The notes: a model not told the origin generated them from the letters alone. A stretch of 54,278 nucleotides of DNA from Oceanospirillum beijerinckii DSM 7166 (GCF_000422425.1 NZ_KE383834.1:6298-60575), one strand, 5' to 3'. Positions 24,781-35,141 are shown, counted from the stretch's first letter. Numbers and translations: made by a program.

Positions 24781-26199
24781 ATGAAAAAAAGTCATCTGCT
24801 AACCCCTTCATTCCTTTCAGCCCCTTCATTTTTAGCCCCTTTTCTTGTCACCTCTCTGTTAGGCCATAGCTCAATAGCAGCAGCCAAGGCCTCACCGGAA
24901 CAGATTGCACAACTGGGTAATGAATTGACTTGTGTTGGCGCGCAGGCCGATGGTAATGCCGATGGTTCTATTCCACCGTTCAGTGGTAAATGGCAAGGTG
25001 TGCCAGAAGGTGTGCAATTTACACCTAATGTCGGTCAGCATCCGGTTGACCCTTACCCACAAGACCAAGCTCTGTTTACAATCACCGGCCAAAACTGGCA
25101 GCAGTACCAAGGCAAGCTGACTGAAGGTCAGAAAGCTATGTTTAAACGCTACCCCAAGACCTTCTCCATGCCCATTTACCCAGGTCGCCGTGATTTTCGC
25201 TACCCGGATTTTGTCTGTGATATCGCCAGGAAAAACGCTCAGGAAGCAGAGCTGATTGATCAGGGAATGGGCTTCACCGGCTATAAGGGCGCGATCCCCT
25301 TTCCGATTCCCGATGCCAGTCAACCGCTGCAGGTATTGCAGAATCATAATTTCCCATACCGGGCGTATACCTATCACACGGTACGGGATATTGCCGATGT
25401 CAATTCCAAGGGCTACATCACCTGGGGCCGCCAGAACTATCGCGGTTTGAACGTTACTAACGATCCTCAGGAGATCGGTAAACCCATGGAAGGTGTGATG
25501 GCTTACAGCCTGACCGCAACAGAACTACCGGCACGCTCAAAAGGCTCTGCGACTGTCACTTCAGAACCCGTGAACTTTGCCGAAGCCAACCGCTTGGCCT
25601 GGAACTACAATCCCGGTACCCGCCGCGTGCGCCAGCTGCCAGAATACGGCTTTGATACGCCGCTCAGTGGTACCGCAGGCAAGCTCACCATCGACTCAGA
25701 CCGTCTTATGAACGGTTCGCCGGAACGTTATGACTGGGTCGTACAGGGTAAAAAAGAGATCTATATCCCGGCGAATGCCTACCGGGTACATAGTTCAGAG
25801 GTGAAATACGATGACCTGCTGAAACTGGGTCACGCCAACCCCGACTATATGCGTTATGAGCTGCGCCGTGTCTGGGTGCTGGAAGCGAAACTAAAAGAGG
25901 GCTATCGCCATCGCTACGGCAAACGAGTGATGTATCTGGATGAAGATACCTGGCATGGTGTTATCGCCGATTACTACGACACCCGCGACACCTTGGTTCA
26001 GCACGCCTTTATTAACTACTTCTACGCCTTTGATATGAGTGCCTGGCAGGCGGGCAGCAGCTTCTATCACGACCTGACCTCAGGGGGCTACGTCGGTTAC
26101 AACCTATTCCAGGAACAGGAAAAAGCCCCGATACTGAACAAATACCAGTACACCAAAGATAACTTCTCGCCTGCGGCGCTGCGCCGGTTAAGTCACTAG
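24781..26199 (+). CDS. DUF1329 envelope protein (copy 1)
   Basis: A 472-residue protein with CAGGAG upstream. It has an N-terminal signal peptide (hydrophobic residues 10-30, cut probably after AAA-K-A near 36). The mature part carries the DUF1329 signatures: MFKRYPKTFSMPIYPGRRDF, FPYRAYTYHTVRDIADV, WNYNPGTRRVRQLPEYGFD and SFYHDLTSGGYVGYNLF. DUF1329 proteins have a LolB-like fold and occur with DUF1302 porin-like proteins in bacteria that use steroids and other hydrophobic compounds; transfer of lipophilic substrate across the periplasm is the current idea. A close paralogue is at 30963-32345. Confidence 0.85.
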   Translation: MKKSHLLTPSFLSAPSFLAPFLVTSLLGHSSIAAAKASPEQIAQLGNELTCVGAQADGNADGSIPPFSGKWQGVPEGVQFTPNVGQHPVDPYPQDQALFTITGQNWQQYQGKLTEGQKAMFKRYPKTFSMPIYPGRRDFRYPDFVCDIARKNAQEAELIDQGMGFTGYKGAIPFPIPDASQPLQVLQNHNFPYRAYTYHTVRDIADVNSKGYITWGRQNYRGLNVTNDPQEIGKPMEGVMAYSLTATELPARSKGSATVTSEPVNFAEANRLAWNYNPGTRRVRQLPEYGFDTPLSGTAGKLTIDSDRLMNGSPERYDWVVQGKKEIYIPANAYRVHSSEVKYDDLLKLGHANPDYMRYELRRVWVLEAKLKEGYRHRYGKRVMYLDEDTWHGVIADYYDTRDTLVQHAFINYFYAFDMSAWQAGSSFYHDLTSGGYVGYNLFQEQEKAPILNKYQYTKDNFSPAALRRLSH

Positions 26200-26241
26200 T
26201 AACAAGGGATATCTAGCAAAAGTGAGGAATCACTTTGTCAA

Positions 26242-26346
26242 AAATGAAGCCGCGCTTCATTTGCTAACTCTCTGGGTCTGGCGAGAAAACTAACGCATCA
26301 ACAGGCATAGGTTAGTTAATAGCTACTTCGGCGTATGCTATTAACT
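26242..26346 (+). promoter_or_regulatory. two perfect hairpins after the DUF1329 gene
   Basis: AAATGAAGC-CGC-GCTTCATTT at 26242-26262 and AGTTAATAGC/GCTATTAACT at 26314-26346 lie between the stop codon and the terminator. They may stabilise the mRNA 3' end or mark a repeat element. Confidence 0.35.
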
Positions 26347-26351
26347 CATTT

Positions 26352-26379
26352 ACCGGCTTCCCCTGAAGCCGGTTTTTTT
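26352..26379 (+). terminator. terminator of DUF1329 gene
   Basis: ACCGGCTTC/GAAGCCGGT with a 4-base loop and seven T residues. Confidence 0.85.
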
Positions 26380-26455
26380 CCTTTTTGATACAAGGGTTCA
26401 CCGATCAAGCTGCAGACAAAAGAGTCCACCCATCCTGATCAGCACTGGAAACAGA

Positions 26456-29005
26456 TCAATGATTCGCCATCCTCATATCGTTTACACATTTATTGTCGCG
26501 GTACCAATCAACCAGTGTATCCGGTGCCAGAGGTTTACTATAGAAGTAACCCTGAAAATAGTCGCAGTCCATCTGTTTCAACAGCTGGGCCTGTTCCTGC
26601 TTTTCAATGCCTTCAGCGGTCACAGATTTCTTCAGTGTGTGGGCCATGGCAATAATATTGCGTACTATCGCCTGATCCACTTCACTCTGCTCAATGGCCG
26701 AGATAAAGGAGCGATCAATCTTAATGTTATCCACTGGCAGCAAGCCTATGGCACTGTAGGATGAATACCCCGTACCAAAATCATCCAACGACCATTGCAG
26801 AAATTCATTATCGACTTTCGATATCACTGTGTTCAGAGCGTCATAGTCCATAAGCTCATAGGATTCAGTGACCTCCAGGGTGATCTTCTGACCTGCAGAA
26901 AAACCTGTCTTGAGTTCATGGGCCAAAAAATCGCTGAAGCCATCATCAAAGAACTGACTACGGGAGATATTGATGTTGATACGCAACTCTCCCAGCCCTT
27001 GTTCTGCCAGCATCTGGCTATCTTTGCTGACACAGCGGAAAATCGCTTTCCCCAATGAAAAAATCAAGCCATTGCGCTCGGCAATGGGAATAAACTTATC
27101 AGGGCCGATAAAACCTTTCACTGGATGCTGCCAACGCACCAGCGCTTCAACCCCCACTACCGTTTCACTGGCCGCATCTACAACAGGCTGATAGACCATA
27201 AAGATCTCATTTTCCCGAATGGCAACCCTCAGATCCCGACTGAGCTCATCCTGCTCTTTTGACGAGTCTAATAGCGATGAAGAGTAATGACAGATATGAC
27301 CTTGCTCTCCGTGGGCTTTAGCTGCATGTAGTGCAATTTCCGTCGATTGCAACAACTCATCCACTGTTGCGCCATCCTTCGGCCAGTAGGCGATGCCTAT
27401 ATTGAAAGAGACATACCTCAGCACTTCATTAATATGCAAAGGGGATTCAAACTGCTTTTCGACAACGGCTCCGACCGGATTCTTCTCTGCAATATTCGCT
27501 TCACGTTTCAGTGCAACCAAGAACAGATCTGCCGCAAAACGGCCGATCAGCAAGGCATCAGGAAAAGCCTGGGATAGACGCTCAGCAACAGCGATAAGCA
27601 ATTGATCACCCGTTTTCTTACCATAGCTGTCATTAACGACTTTGAAGTGCTGAATATCAAAAAGCATTAAAGCGACAGAATCCGACGAAGCATCCAGTAA
27701 GTTCAGATTATCCGCTAACAGGTTCTTGGAATAATTGATATTTGGCAGTTCTGTCAAATCATCAATGTTGGCCTGATGCCAGATGACAGCCTGATTTTGC
27801 TTATCCTTAGTAATATCCTGAATCGTACCAATCAGCTTCTGACTCAGCGGATCAAACTCGACCACCTCTCTGATCCAAATCAGACGGCTGCCGGTATTGA
27901 TCATATATTCAACACTCCGGTTACCTTTTGCCTGACTGGAACAAAAAGCCTCGAAACCGGCCTGATATTCAGGGGAGATCAGTCCCATATATCGGGTTAA
28001 ATCCTGTGTCGATTCATTCACCTGCAGTATATGCATGGCCTGATCGGACAGATAACGCACCCCAGTGTCCGGCGGCTTGTACCAACTGCCCAGCCTGGCC
28101 ACCCGTTGCGCCTGTTTAAGATTCACCTCACTCTGCTTTAGATCCGCCGTTCTTTCATCCACCAATAAACTGAGTTCATTACGATGCCGATACAGTTGTG
28201 AGGTTGAGTAAGCCAATGCACTGGCAAGCCAGGTAATCAGAATAGCCACCAGAATTTCGGCCCAACTGATATAGGATATCAGAGAGCTATCCGTTGATCT
28301 GATACCCAGTGTCCATATTTGATTGGCCACCTCTATATCCAATGAACGAATATCGGTCGCATCCGCGGGTATAGCTGAATCAAATAATGACTGTAACGGT
28401 TCGGATTCTGAATTTACCCAGATGTTAAAATCAAACCCTAGTGTTTTCAGCTCTTTCAACCGGATTCGTGTTAACAGATCATTAAGCCTGAACACCGCCG
28501 TGGCAAATCCCCAGAACTGCTCTTGCTGAAAGATAGGTAAGCGAACAACAATCCCCCTCCCTCCCTGATTTAACATGCGTGGGCCATCAATCAGAATCTG
28601 ACGTGAAGCGATCGCCGCTCTGGCGGAGTCTTTGGTGACAGGGTGTTCCAGCAACTTCTGCCCCCGAATACCCGATGAAAGATCATCGGGATACATAAAG
28701 GACACAACTCCATCAGGTGCCAGCTGCAGGGAGAGGATGCCATCTAACTGACTATAGAGAGCACCGGCCAGGTTTTGAAACTGATCATTTGAAAGGTCAT
28801 CTTCCCGTGATAAGACAGACAAGACTCTGACGCTGATCAGAGCCCGATCAAACTCCTTATTCAGATCAGAAGCATAGGCCTCAAGTAGCTGTGTTTCTTC
28901 TAGCTGACGAACCGCAACCCGCTCAGTATTGAGTAACCAAAGCACCAGCCAGCAAATTATCCCGGTCATCACTGCCGAACTTATTCTGAAAAATTGAGGA
29001 CTCAT
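26456..29005 (-). CDS. membrane sensor with PAS, degenerate GGDEF and EAL
   Basis: An 849-residue protein. Two transmembrane segments (about 10-26 and 245-268) flank a periplasmic CHASE-like sensor. Then follow a coiled coil (SLLVDERTADLKQ), a PAS/PAC domain (about 300-400), a GGDEF domain whose active site reads AADLF (IGRFAADLFLV), so it cannot work as a cyclase, and an EAL domain with the key motifs intact: EALVRW, NISRSQF, EVTES, DDFGTGYSS, KIDRSF and EGIE. The prediction is a c-di-GMP phosphodiesterase controlled by an extracytoplasmic signal. It lies between the two DUF1329 genes, so it may sense the substrate or its surface. Confidence 0.9.
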   Translation of the reverse strand: MSPQFFRISSAVMTGIICWLVLWLLNTERVAVRQLEETQLLEAYASDLNKEFDRALISVRVLSVLSREDDLSNDQFQNLAGALYSQLDGILSLQLAPDGVVSFMYPDDLSSGIRGQKLLEHPVTKDSARAAIASRQILIDGPRMLNQGGRGIVVRLPIFQQEQFWGFATAVFRLNDLLTRIRLKELKTLGFDFNIWVNSESEPLQSLFDSAIPADATDIRSLDIEVANQIWTLGIRSTDSSLISYISWAEILVAILITWLASALAYSTSQLYRHRNELSLLVDERTADLKQSEVNLKQAQRVARLGSWYKPPDTGVRYLSDQAMHILQVNESTQDLTRYMGLISPEYQAGFEAFCSSQAKGNRSVEYMINTGSRLIWIREVVEFDPLSQKLIGTIQDITKDKQNQAVIWHQANIDDLTELPNINYSKNLLADNLNLLDASSDSVALMLFDIQHFKVVNDSYGKKTGDQLLIAVAERLSQAFPDALLIGRFAADLFLVALKREANIAEKNPVGAVVEKQFESPLHINEVLRYVSFNIGIAYWPKDGATVDELLQSTEIALHAAKAHGEQGHICHYSSSLLDSSKEQDELSRDLRVAIRENEIFMVYQPVVDAASETVVGVEALVRWQHPVKGFIGPDKFIPIAERNGLIFSLGKAIFRCVSKDSQMLAEQGLGELRININISRSQFFDDGFSDFLAHELKTGFSAGQKITLEVTESYELMDYDALNTVISKVDNEFLQWSLDDFGTGYSSYSAIGLLPVDNIKIDRSFISAIEQSEVDQAIVRNIIAMAHTLKKSVTAEGIEKQEQAQLLKQMDCDYFQGYFYSKPLAPDTLVDWYRDNKCVNDMRMANH

Positions 29006-29190
29006 AAACTCACTTCACGTTCCAGAAAATATATCTACACCATAGGCCAATGATCCCAGGGCTGCTAAATCTTTCTGCTGAAAACCCTGTTATAAATCAA
29101 TAAGCAACCGGCTTATTCAGCCTTCGGTCTAGCGCCATTAAGAGGTTATCGACCTGTAAGATAGTTTAAAGGTGACCGACAAAAGGACAC

Positions 29191-29219
29191 AAAAAAACCG
29201 GCTTCCTGGGAAGCCGGTT
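29191..29219 (-). terminator. terminator of DUF1329-DUF1302 operon
   Basis: On the minus strand, a perfect 11-bp stem AACCGGCTTCC/GGAAGCCGGTT with a 2-base loop and seven T residues. Confidence 0.88.
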
Positions 29220-29349
29220 GAAGGGTTAATACTATATTACTGTTCAACAGATCCGAACGGGCTTGCTGTTAAACAGGGCCGAACCGATAGTGATTAACCG
29301 ACCTTATTGCGATTGTTACAATATTCAATTGAGCCGTCTTCTTACCCCT

Positions 29350-30876
29350 TTAGAACGCATACTTCGCGGTGAAAGAGATATTGTCGCGGTCACTCAGGGT
29401 GCGTTCCCTATGTGGCTCGTCCACATCCGGGTTACCCATGTAGGTCAGATATTTAACTCCCAGTTGCAGACCAGAACGCGGGTGAGTCAAGTCTGCCCCT
29501 ATGCTGAAGCGCTGATCACCTTCACCACCGACACCGCCAGTGATGGCACGGCCACTCAACTGATTGGAGTAACTGATCGGTACACTCAGATCCCAGCTTT
29601 CTGTTATACCGGGATAAGCCAGACTCAGAGACGCGGCCAGCGCCAGGCTATGATTGGAATAGTACAGCTTGTCGGTTTCACTTCCGGCGACACCACTGAT
29701 ACCACGGCTTTCCACATCAAGAATATCCACGTAAGCAATTTCCGTAGTCAGGTTGGTACTCTCTGACAGTGGCGTACTACCCAGGTTGATAATGGCATTC
29801 AGGTTAGTCTGCAGAATCTCACCACGGGTCGCCGTCGGCAGGGATGAACCATAGAACTCGGTAGCCAGCAGCACTGGAGCACCGTCTTTATAGGACATTT
29901 CAGCCGCAATGGAAGCCATGCCCACGGTTGTCGAGTAGGTGGCACCGATCAGGTCAATATCATCGAAGTAACGTACACGATATGTGCCCTGGAAATTGTT
30001 ATCCAATGGTGAAATTTCAGTCATTGGGATACGGTCCTGATAGTTCAGGTAGTAAAAACCGATCTCTGTCGTCTCACTGACACGGTAACGCGTCCCCACA
30101 CCCCACTGGCCGTTGTCATCCGGCTGAATATCATCCCCCCGAACACCAAAGGCACAGGCTCCGTTTGGCAGGGCATTCAGACAGTAAGCCCCTTTACCCA
30201 CGGCTTCACTGGTGCTCAGATAGGAACCCGGCTCAGGCACCAGGGTTTCATGCCAGTCGTACTGATAGTGGGCCATTACGGACAGCTCAGGGGTAATCTC
30301 CAGCTGCATGGACACCTGATCTTCCGGTAACAGAATATCTTTTACTTCCGTACCCGGAATACCGCTTTTAATGGCATCCGATGGGCCTTGTGCCAGAGAG
30401 ATGCCCGGGAAGAACAAGCCTTCACCCCAGGCAACCACGTGTTTACCAACACGAATATTCGCATAACCACTTTCACCAAAAGCAAAAGCGGTATAGCCGT
30501 AGAAATCCAGCAAGCGGGAATAGCCGCCATGATACTTTTCGGCATCGTCGCTGAATTTATCATCCTGATAAACACTGTCGTAGAAGGTGCTGGCCGACAT
30601 CACCAGGCCGAAGTTGTCTTTTGCCAGATGGGCTTCCATCAGCAGCGACAGGGCATTGGAGGTCATATCGCCTTCATCGAAATTTTTGTTACCGGAGCTG
30701 GTCAGCTCATCGGCCTGATCTTCGGTACGCACAGCGGCGGAATAGGTCAGGGTACCTTTCCAGTCCAGCGTGGTGCCATTACCCAGTTCCAGGGTGTCCC
30801 CTGCCATCGCCGGAGTAGACATTGCGGCGGCCAGAATTGCAGCCGACAGGGTGTGACGTTTAAAAACTTTGTTCAT
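29350..30876 (-). CDS. DUF1302 outer-membrane protein
   Basis: A 508-residue protein from the ATG at 30876. It has a cleavable signal peptide (AAILAAAMSTPAMA, cut before GDTLE) and ends in an aromatic residue (SFTAKYAF), the usual C-terminal signature of outer-membrane beta-barrels. Alternating strands run throughout, and the IRVGKHVVAWGEGLFFPGI segment is typical of DUF1302. Proteins of this family are thought to be pores for hydrophobic compounds. The gene follows the second DUF1329 gene by 86 bases and ends with a terminator at 29191-29219. Confidence 0.85.
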   Translation of the reverse strand: MNKVFKRHTLSAAILAAAMSTPAMAGDTLELGNGTTLDWKGTLTYSAAVRTEDQADELTSSGNKNFDEGDMTSNALSLLMEAHLAKDNFGLVMSASTFYDSVYQDDKFSDDAEKYHGGYSRLLDFYGYTAFAFGESGYANIRVGKHVVAWGEGLFFPGISLAQGPSDAIKSGIPGTEVKDILLPEDQVSMQLEITPELSVMAHYQYDWHETLVPEPGSYLSTSEAVGKGAYCLNALPNGACAFGVRGDDIQPDDNGQWGVGTRYRVSETTEIGFYYLNYQDRIPMTEISPLDNNFQGTYRVRYFDDIDLIGATYSTTVGMASIAAEMSYKDGAPVLLATEFYGSSLPTATRGEILQTNLNAIINLGSTPLSESTNLTTEIAYVDILDVESRGISGVAGSETDKLYYSNHSLALAASLSLAYPGITESWDLSVPISYSNQLSGRAITGGVGGEGDQRFSIGADLTHPRSGLQLGVKYLTYMGNPDVDEPHRERTLSDRDNISFTAKYAF

Positions 30877-30962
30877 TGTTGCTCTCTTTACTACTGACTG
30901 ATCACTGACAGCACTGTGTTGAAACGCTTGCATGTCGCTTATCTCCTTCAGATCGCTGTGAT

Positions 30963-32345
30963 TTAGTGACTCAGTCGACGCAATGCAGCAGGTGTAAAGT
31001 TATCTTTGCTGTATTCGCCGGTATTCAGAATCGGACCCTTCTCACGCTCCTGGAACAGGTTGTAGCCCACATAGCCGCCCGTCGTCAGGTCATGGTAAAA
31101 GCTGCTGCCCGCCTGCCAGGCGTTCATATCAAAGGCGTAGTAGTAATTGATATAAGCGTGCTGAACCAGAGTGCCACGGGTGTCGTAGTAATCAGATATC
31201 ACGCCGTGCCAGGTATCCTCGTCGATATACATCACACGCTTACCGTAACGGTGGCGGTATTCCTCTTTAAGATCACCTTCAAGTACCCAGATGCGGCGTA
31301 ACTCATAACGCATATAATCCGGGTTGGCGTGACCGATCTGCAGCAGATCATCGTAGGTCACATCTGAGCCGTGAATCTTATAGGTGTTGGCCGGAATAAA
31401 GATCTCCTGTTTACCCGTCACCTTCCAGGTATAGCGTTCAGGTGAGCCATTCATCAGACGGTCGGTGTCGATTGTCAGCTTACCGGAGGTGCCTGCCAGC
31501 GGTGTGTCAAAACCGTATTCCGGCAACTGACGTACACGACGGGTTCCAGGGTTGTAGTTCCAGGCCAGACGCTTACCCCGGGCAAAGTTCACCGGCTCAG
31601 AAGTCACCGTGGCCGATCCTTTTTTACGTACCGGACGTTCCGTTTCCACCAGGCTATAGGCCATCACCCCTTCCATCGGCTTACCGATCTCATCCGGGTG
31701 GTTGGTGATATTAAGACCCGCATTCACCGTGCGCCCCCAGGAGATATCCCCTGTTGAGCTGACATCCGCCACATCACGACGGGTGTAATAGGTGTAAGCC
31801 CGGTATGGGAAGTTATGGTTTGCCAAAACTTCCAGTGGCTTATTGATATCGGGAATAGGGAAAGGCACAGCGCCCTTGTAGCCGGTAAAGCCAAAACCAT
31901 CATCAATCAATTCAGATTCAGTGGCATTACGCTTAGCGATATCGCAAATTTCGTCAGGGTAACGAAAATCACGACGTCCCGGATATACAGGCATTTCAAA
32001 CGTATCAGGATAGCGCTCAAACATCGCCTTCTGCCCCTCGGTCAGAAACTGACTGTATTGCTGCCAATTCTGACGGGTGATGACATAAAGGGGTTTGTCA
32101 TCAGCATAAGGGTCAACTGGGTGCCGGCCTGCATGGGGGGTATACTCAACCCCTTCAGGTGTACCCAGCCACTTTCCGGTAAACTCAGGAATCGTACCTG
32201 CTGCATTACCGGCAATCTCGCCCCCCATACAGTTCAGTTCGGTGCCCAGCTTACTGGCTTCATCAGCAGAAACCTTGGCCAAGGTCCCGGCACTGTGAGC
32301 CATAACGATAGCGGCAACGAGGGGTTTTATTATGTTTCTTTTCAT
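30963..32345 (-). CDS. DUF1329 envelope protein (copy 2)
   Basis: A 460-residue protein from the ATG at 32345 (GGAGG upstream). It has a signal peptide (IIKPLVAAIVMAHSAGTLA) and the same motifs as copy 1, with high identity along the whole mature part (for example WNYNPGTRRVRQLPEYGFD and the shared DNF-PAALRRLSH ending). It is cotranscribed with the DUF1302 gene and divergent from an acyl-CoA dehydrogenase pair. Likely role: periplasmic or outer-membrane transfer of a lipophilic substrate. Confidence 0.85.
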   Translation of the reverse strand: MKRNIIKPLVAAIVMAHSAGTLAKVSADEASKLGTELNCMGGEIAGNAAGTIPEFTGKWLGTPEGVEYTPHAGRHPVDPYADDKPLYVITRQNWQQYSQFLTEGQKAMFERYPDTFEMPVYPGRRDFRYPDEICDIAKRNATESELIDDGFGFTGYKGAVPFPIPDINKPLEVLANHNFPYRAYTYYTRRDVADVSSTGDISWGRTVNAGLNITNHPDEIGKPMEGVMAYSLVETERPVRKKGSATVTSEPVNFARGKRLAWNYNPGTRRVRQLPEYGFDTPLAGTSGKLTIDTDRLMNGSPERYTWKVTGKQEIFIPANTYKIHGSDVTYDDLLQIGHANPDYMRYELRRIWVLEGDLKEEYRHRYGKRVMYIDEDTWHGVISDYYDTRGTLVQHAYINYYYAFDMNAWQAGSSFYHDLTTGGYVGYNLFQEREKGPILNTGEYSKDNFTPAALRRLSH

Positions 32346-32628
32346 CCATACCTCCAGCTCTGGCATGTACGCCGGTGCCTGAAGTGGCCCATGACGTACC
32401 CTGCAGATTCGTTTTGTTGTTATTAGAGATTTCATTATTTTGGATCGACCGGAGGGCTAAATCGTCTGTTAAGACTAGTCTGAAAAGTTCGCACGACCTG
32501 CTCCTGTCAAAGCCAACAGGGCCTAGTCCAAATAAGGGATTCGCAGCACAGACAGAATTCAGCAACCTAAGCGGTTACTGGGCAAAGACCCATTGTCTTT
32601 GCTGTCTCAAGCGGCTGAAGGGATCCCT

Positions 32629-33918
32629 ATGGAGTTTGTATTTACCCCGGAACAGCAGATGATTCAGGACACTGCCCGACAGTTTCTGGATGCCTGTTCC
32701 AATAGCGGACATGTGCGTGATGCCATGACTAAAACGACAGGTTATGACGCAGAACTCTGGCAAAAGATCTGCCATGAGATGTACTGGCAAGCCATTCATA
32801 TTCCCGAGCAATATGGCGGTCTGGGCCTGGGCTGTGTGGAAATGGCTATCCTCTTTGAACAGATGGGACGGCGCTTACTCTGTTCGCCCTATTTTTCGAC
32901 CGTGGCACTGGCAACCAATGCCCTGCTGGTGGCCGGAACAGAGGCACAAAAACAGCACTATCTGCCCCGGATTGCAGATGGCAGCCTGACCGCCACACTG
33001 GCCTATATCGGTCACGCCTCCCACGGTGATAACAACAGCAAAGACCGCTATCACAACGGCTGGCATACCGATTCAGTTACTGTAACGGCGTTACCCCAGT
33101 TCAATCAGCATACCGTTATAACGGGCTATACATTGAGCGGCACACTGCACTACGTCCCTCACGGCCATACGGCTGATCTATTGGTTATCGCCGCCCGTCT
33201 GCCTGACAGCTCAGGTGAAGAGGGGGTCAGCCTGTTTTTGCTGCCCAGCCATCTTCAGGGCGTAGAAGTCCAATGGACACCTTCCATGGATCAAACCCGG
33301 CCTTTGGCACAGATCACGCTCAATAACGTCATAATTCCAGCGGATAACGTGATGTTACAGTCAGAATATGCCTGGCCACTGTTGGAAAAGACATTGCAAC
33401 TGGCCTGTGTCGCACTGGCTGCGGAGCAGATGGGCGGCGCACAACAGGCCTTGGATCTCACCCTGGAATACACTAAAGAGCGCAAACAGTTTGGTCGCGC
33501 TATCGCCAGCTTCCAGGCCATTAAACACCGTATGGCCGATATGATGTTACAGGTGGAAAGCGCCCGCTCAGCGGTCTACTACGCCGCCTGTATTGCCGAT
33601 GAAGCACTTCAGCATCATAACCCGGCAGCAGCCACCGATAACGTTTCTCAGAACGATCCGCTATCCCCCGGCAATGCCTGCCACAGTTCCCTCGACCATT
33701 CCCTGGCCGATGAACTACCTCTCGCCAGTTCACTGGCTAAAGCCTACTGCTCAGATGCCTACTTCCACTGCGCCGCCGAATCCATACAGCTCCACGGCGG
33801 CGTTGGCTTTACCTGGGAATACGACCCTCATCTCTACTTTAAACGCGCAAAATCCAGCGAAACCCTGCTCGGTAACGCCAGTTTTCACCGAGAAAAAATT
33901 GCTCAAATTATTCTCTAA
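32629..33918 (+). CDS. acyl-CoA dehydrogenase, pair A subunit 1
   Basis: A 429-residue protein from the ATG at 32629, with GAAGGGA upstream. It has the ACAD N-terminal helical domain (FTPEQQMIQDTARQFL), the PEQYGGLGLG segment and a C-terminal IQLHGGVGFTWEYDPHLYFKR, the usual FAD/tetramer region. A poorly conserved linker (about 335-365) is longer than usual. Together with the next gene it probably forms an alpha2beta2 dehydrogenase as found for steroid-CoA substrates. It is divergent from the DUF1329-DUF1302 operon. Confidence 0.85.
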   Translation: MEFVFTPEQQMIQDTARQFLDACSNSGHVRDAMTKTTGYDAELWQKICHEMYWQAIHIPEQYGGLGLGCVEMAILFEQMGRRLLCSPYFSTVALATNALLVAGTEAQKQHYLPRIADGSLTATLAYIGHASHGDNNSKDRYHNGWHTDSVTVTALPQFNQHTVITGYTLSGTLHYVPHGHTADLLVIAARLPDSSGEEGVSLFLLPSHLQGVEVQWTPSMDQTRPLAQITLNNVIIPADNVMLQSEYAWPLLEKTLQLACVALAAEQMGGAQQALDLTLEYTKERKQFGRAIASFQAIKHRMADMMLQVESARSAVYYAACIADEALQHHNPAAATDNVSQNDPLSPGNACHSSLDHSLADELPLASSLAKAYCSDAYFHCAAESIQLHGGVGFTWEYDPHLYFKRAKSSETLLGNASFHREKIAQIIL

Positions 33919-33935
33919 AAGTCAGGAGGTAGGTT

Positions 33936-35141
33936 ATGAAACTCAGCTTTAGTTCAGAAGACGAGCAGTTCCGTCAGGAGATCGCCACCTGGCTGCAAGA
34001 CAATCTATGCGGAAAATACGAACCACTGCGCTTTCGCGGCGGCCCCGGCGATGAGCATATGTTCCCCGAAGAGAGAAAACGCTGGGAACAACATATGGCG
34101 CAAGCGGGATGGCTCTGTGTCGGCTGGCCAAAAGAACACGGCGGACGGGCACTCAGCATCAACCAACAGGTGATCTTCTACGAAGAGTACGCCCGAGCCG
34201 GAGGCCCAGGCCTGGCCGGACATATCGGCGCAGGTCTCACAGGGCCAACACTGATCGCCTTTGGCACAGAAGAACAGAAACAACGCTTCTTACCGGGCAT
34301 CATCAACGGCACAGAATACTGGTGTCAGGGTTACTCCGAACCCTCCGCCGGTTCAGACCTCGCCAACGTCAGCACCAAAGCCGTGCTGGGAACAGCAGCC
34401 GACGGCCACACACAACAATGGCGCATTAACGGCCAGAAAGTCTGGACCTCCCTCGCCCATGAATCCGACTGGTGTTTTGTTATCGCCCGAACAGAACCCG
34501 GCAGCCAAGGCCATAAAGGCCTATCGTTTTTGCTAGTACCTATGGATCAACCGGGCATCGAAGTGCGCCCCATCGAACAGATCACAGGCACCTCAGAATT
34601 TAACGAAGTCTTCTTTGATGATGCCGTCACCGACGCCAACAATATCGTCGGCCAACCCGGCGACGGCTGGAAAATCGCCATGGCCCTACTTGGCTTTGAA
34701 CGCGGCGTCTCCACCCTGGGCCAACAAATGGCCTTCCAAAACGAACTGGATGAAATCATCCGCATCGCCAAAAATAACGGAGCCGCCGAAGAGCCCACCA
34801 TCCGCCAACGCATCGCCGACGCCTGGATGGGCCTGCGAATCATGCGCTACAACTCCCTACGCATGTTATCCGGCCCACAAGACGGCACCCTGCAAAAAGA
34901 AGCCATGATCTACAAACTCTTCTGGACAGATTGGCACTCCAACCTCGGCAAACTCGCAATGGATGTTTTAGGCCCAGAGTCTGAAATCATCGAAGAAGGT
35001 CAATACGGCCTCAGCCGCCTACAGTCCATGTATCTCTTTAGCCGCTCCGATACTATCTACGGCGGCACTAATGAGATTCAACGGAATATTATTGCCGAAC
35101 GGGCACTGGGTATGCCAAAAGAGCCTAAGGGGGCTGTTTAG
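33936..35141 (+). CDS. acyl-CoA dehydrogenase, pair A subunit 2
   Basis: A 401-residue protein with AGGAGG upstream and a 17-base gap to its partner. It has WPKEHGG, the FAD-contacting WCQGYSEPSAGSDLA and VWTS motifs, a candidate catalytic Glu in GFERG and the C-terminal YGGTNEIQRNIIAERALGMP. This is probably the catalytic subunit of the pair. It introduces a double bond alpha-beta to a CoA thioester, passing electrons to ETF and then to ETF-QO. Confidence 0.87.
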   Translation: MKLSFSSEDEQFRQEIATWLQDNLCGKYEPLRFRGGPGDEHMFPEERKRWEQHMAQAGWLCVGWPKEHGGRALSINQQVIFYEEYARAGGPGLAGHIGAGLTGPTLIAFGTEEQKQRFLPGIINGTEYWCQGYSEPSAGSDLANVSTKAVLGTAADGHTQQWRINGQKVWTSLAHESDWCFVIARTEPGSQGHKGLSFLLVPMDQPGIEVRPIEQITGTSEFNEVFFDDAVTDANNIVGQPGDGWKIAMALLGFERGVSTLGQQMAFQNELDEIIRIAKNNGAAEEPTIRQRIADAWMGLRIMRYNSLRMLSGPQDGTLQKEAMIYKLFWTDWHSNLGKLAMDVLGPESEIIEEGQYGLSRLQSMYLFSRSDTIYGGTNEIQRNIIAERALGMPKEPKGAV

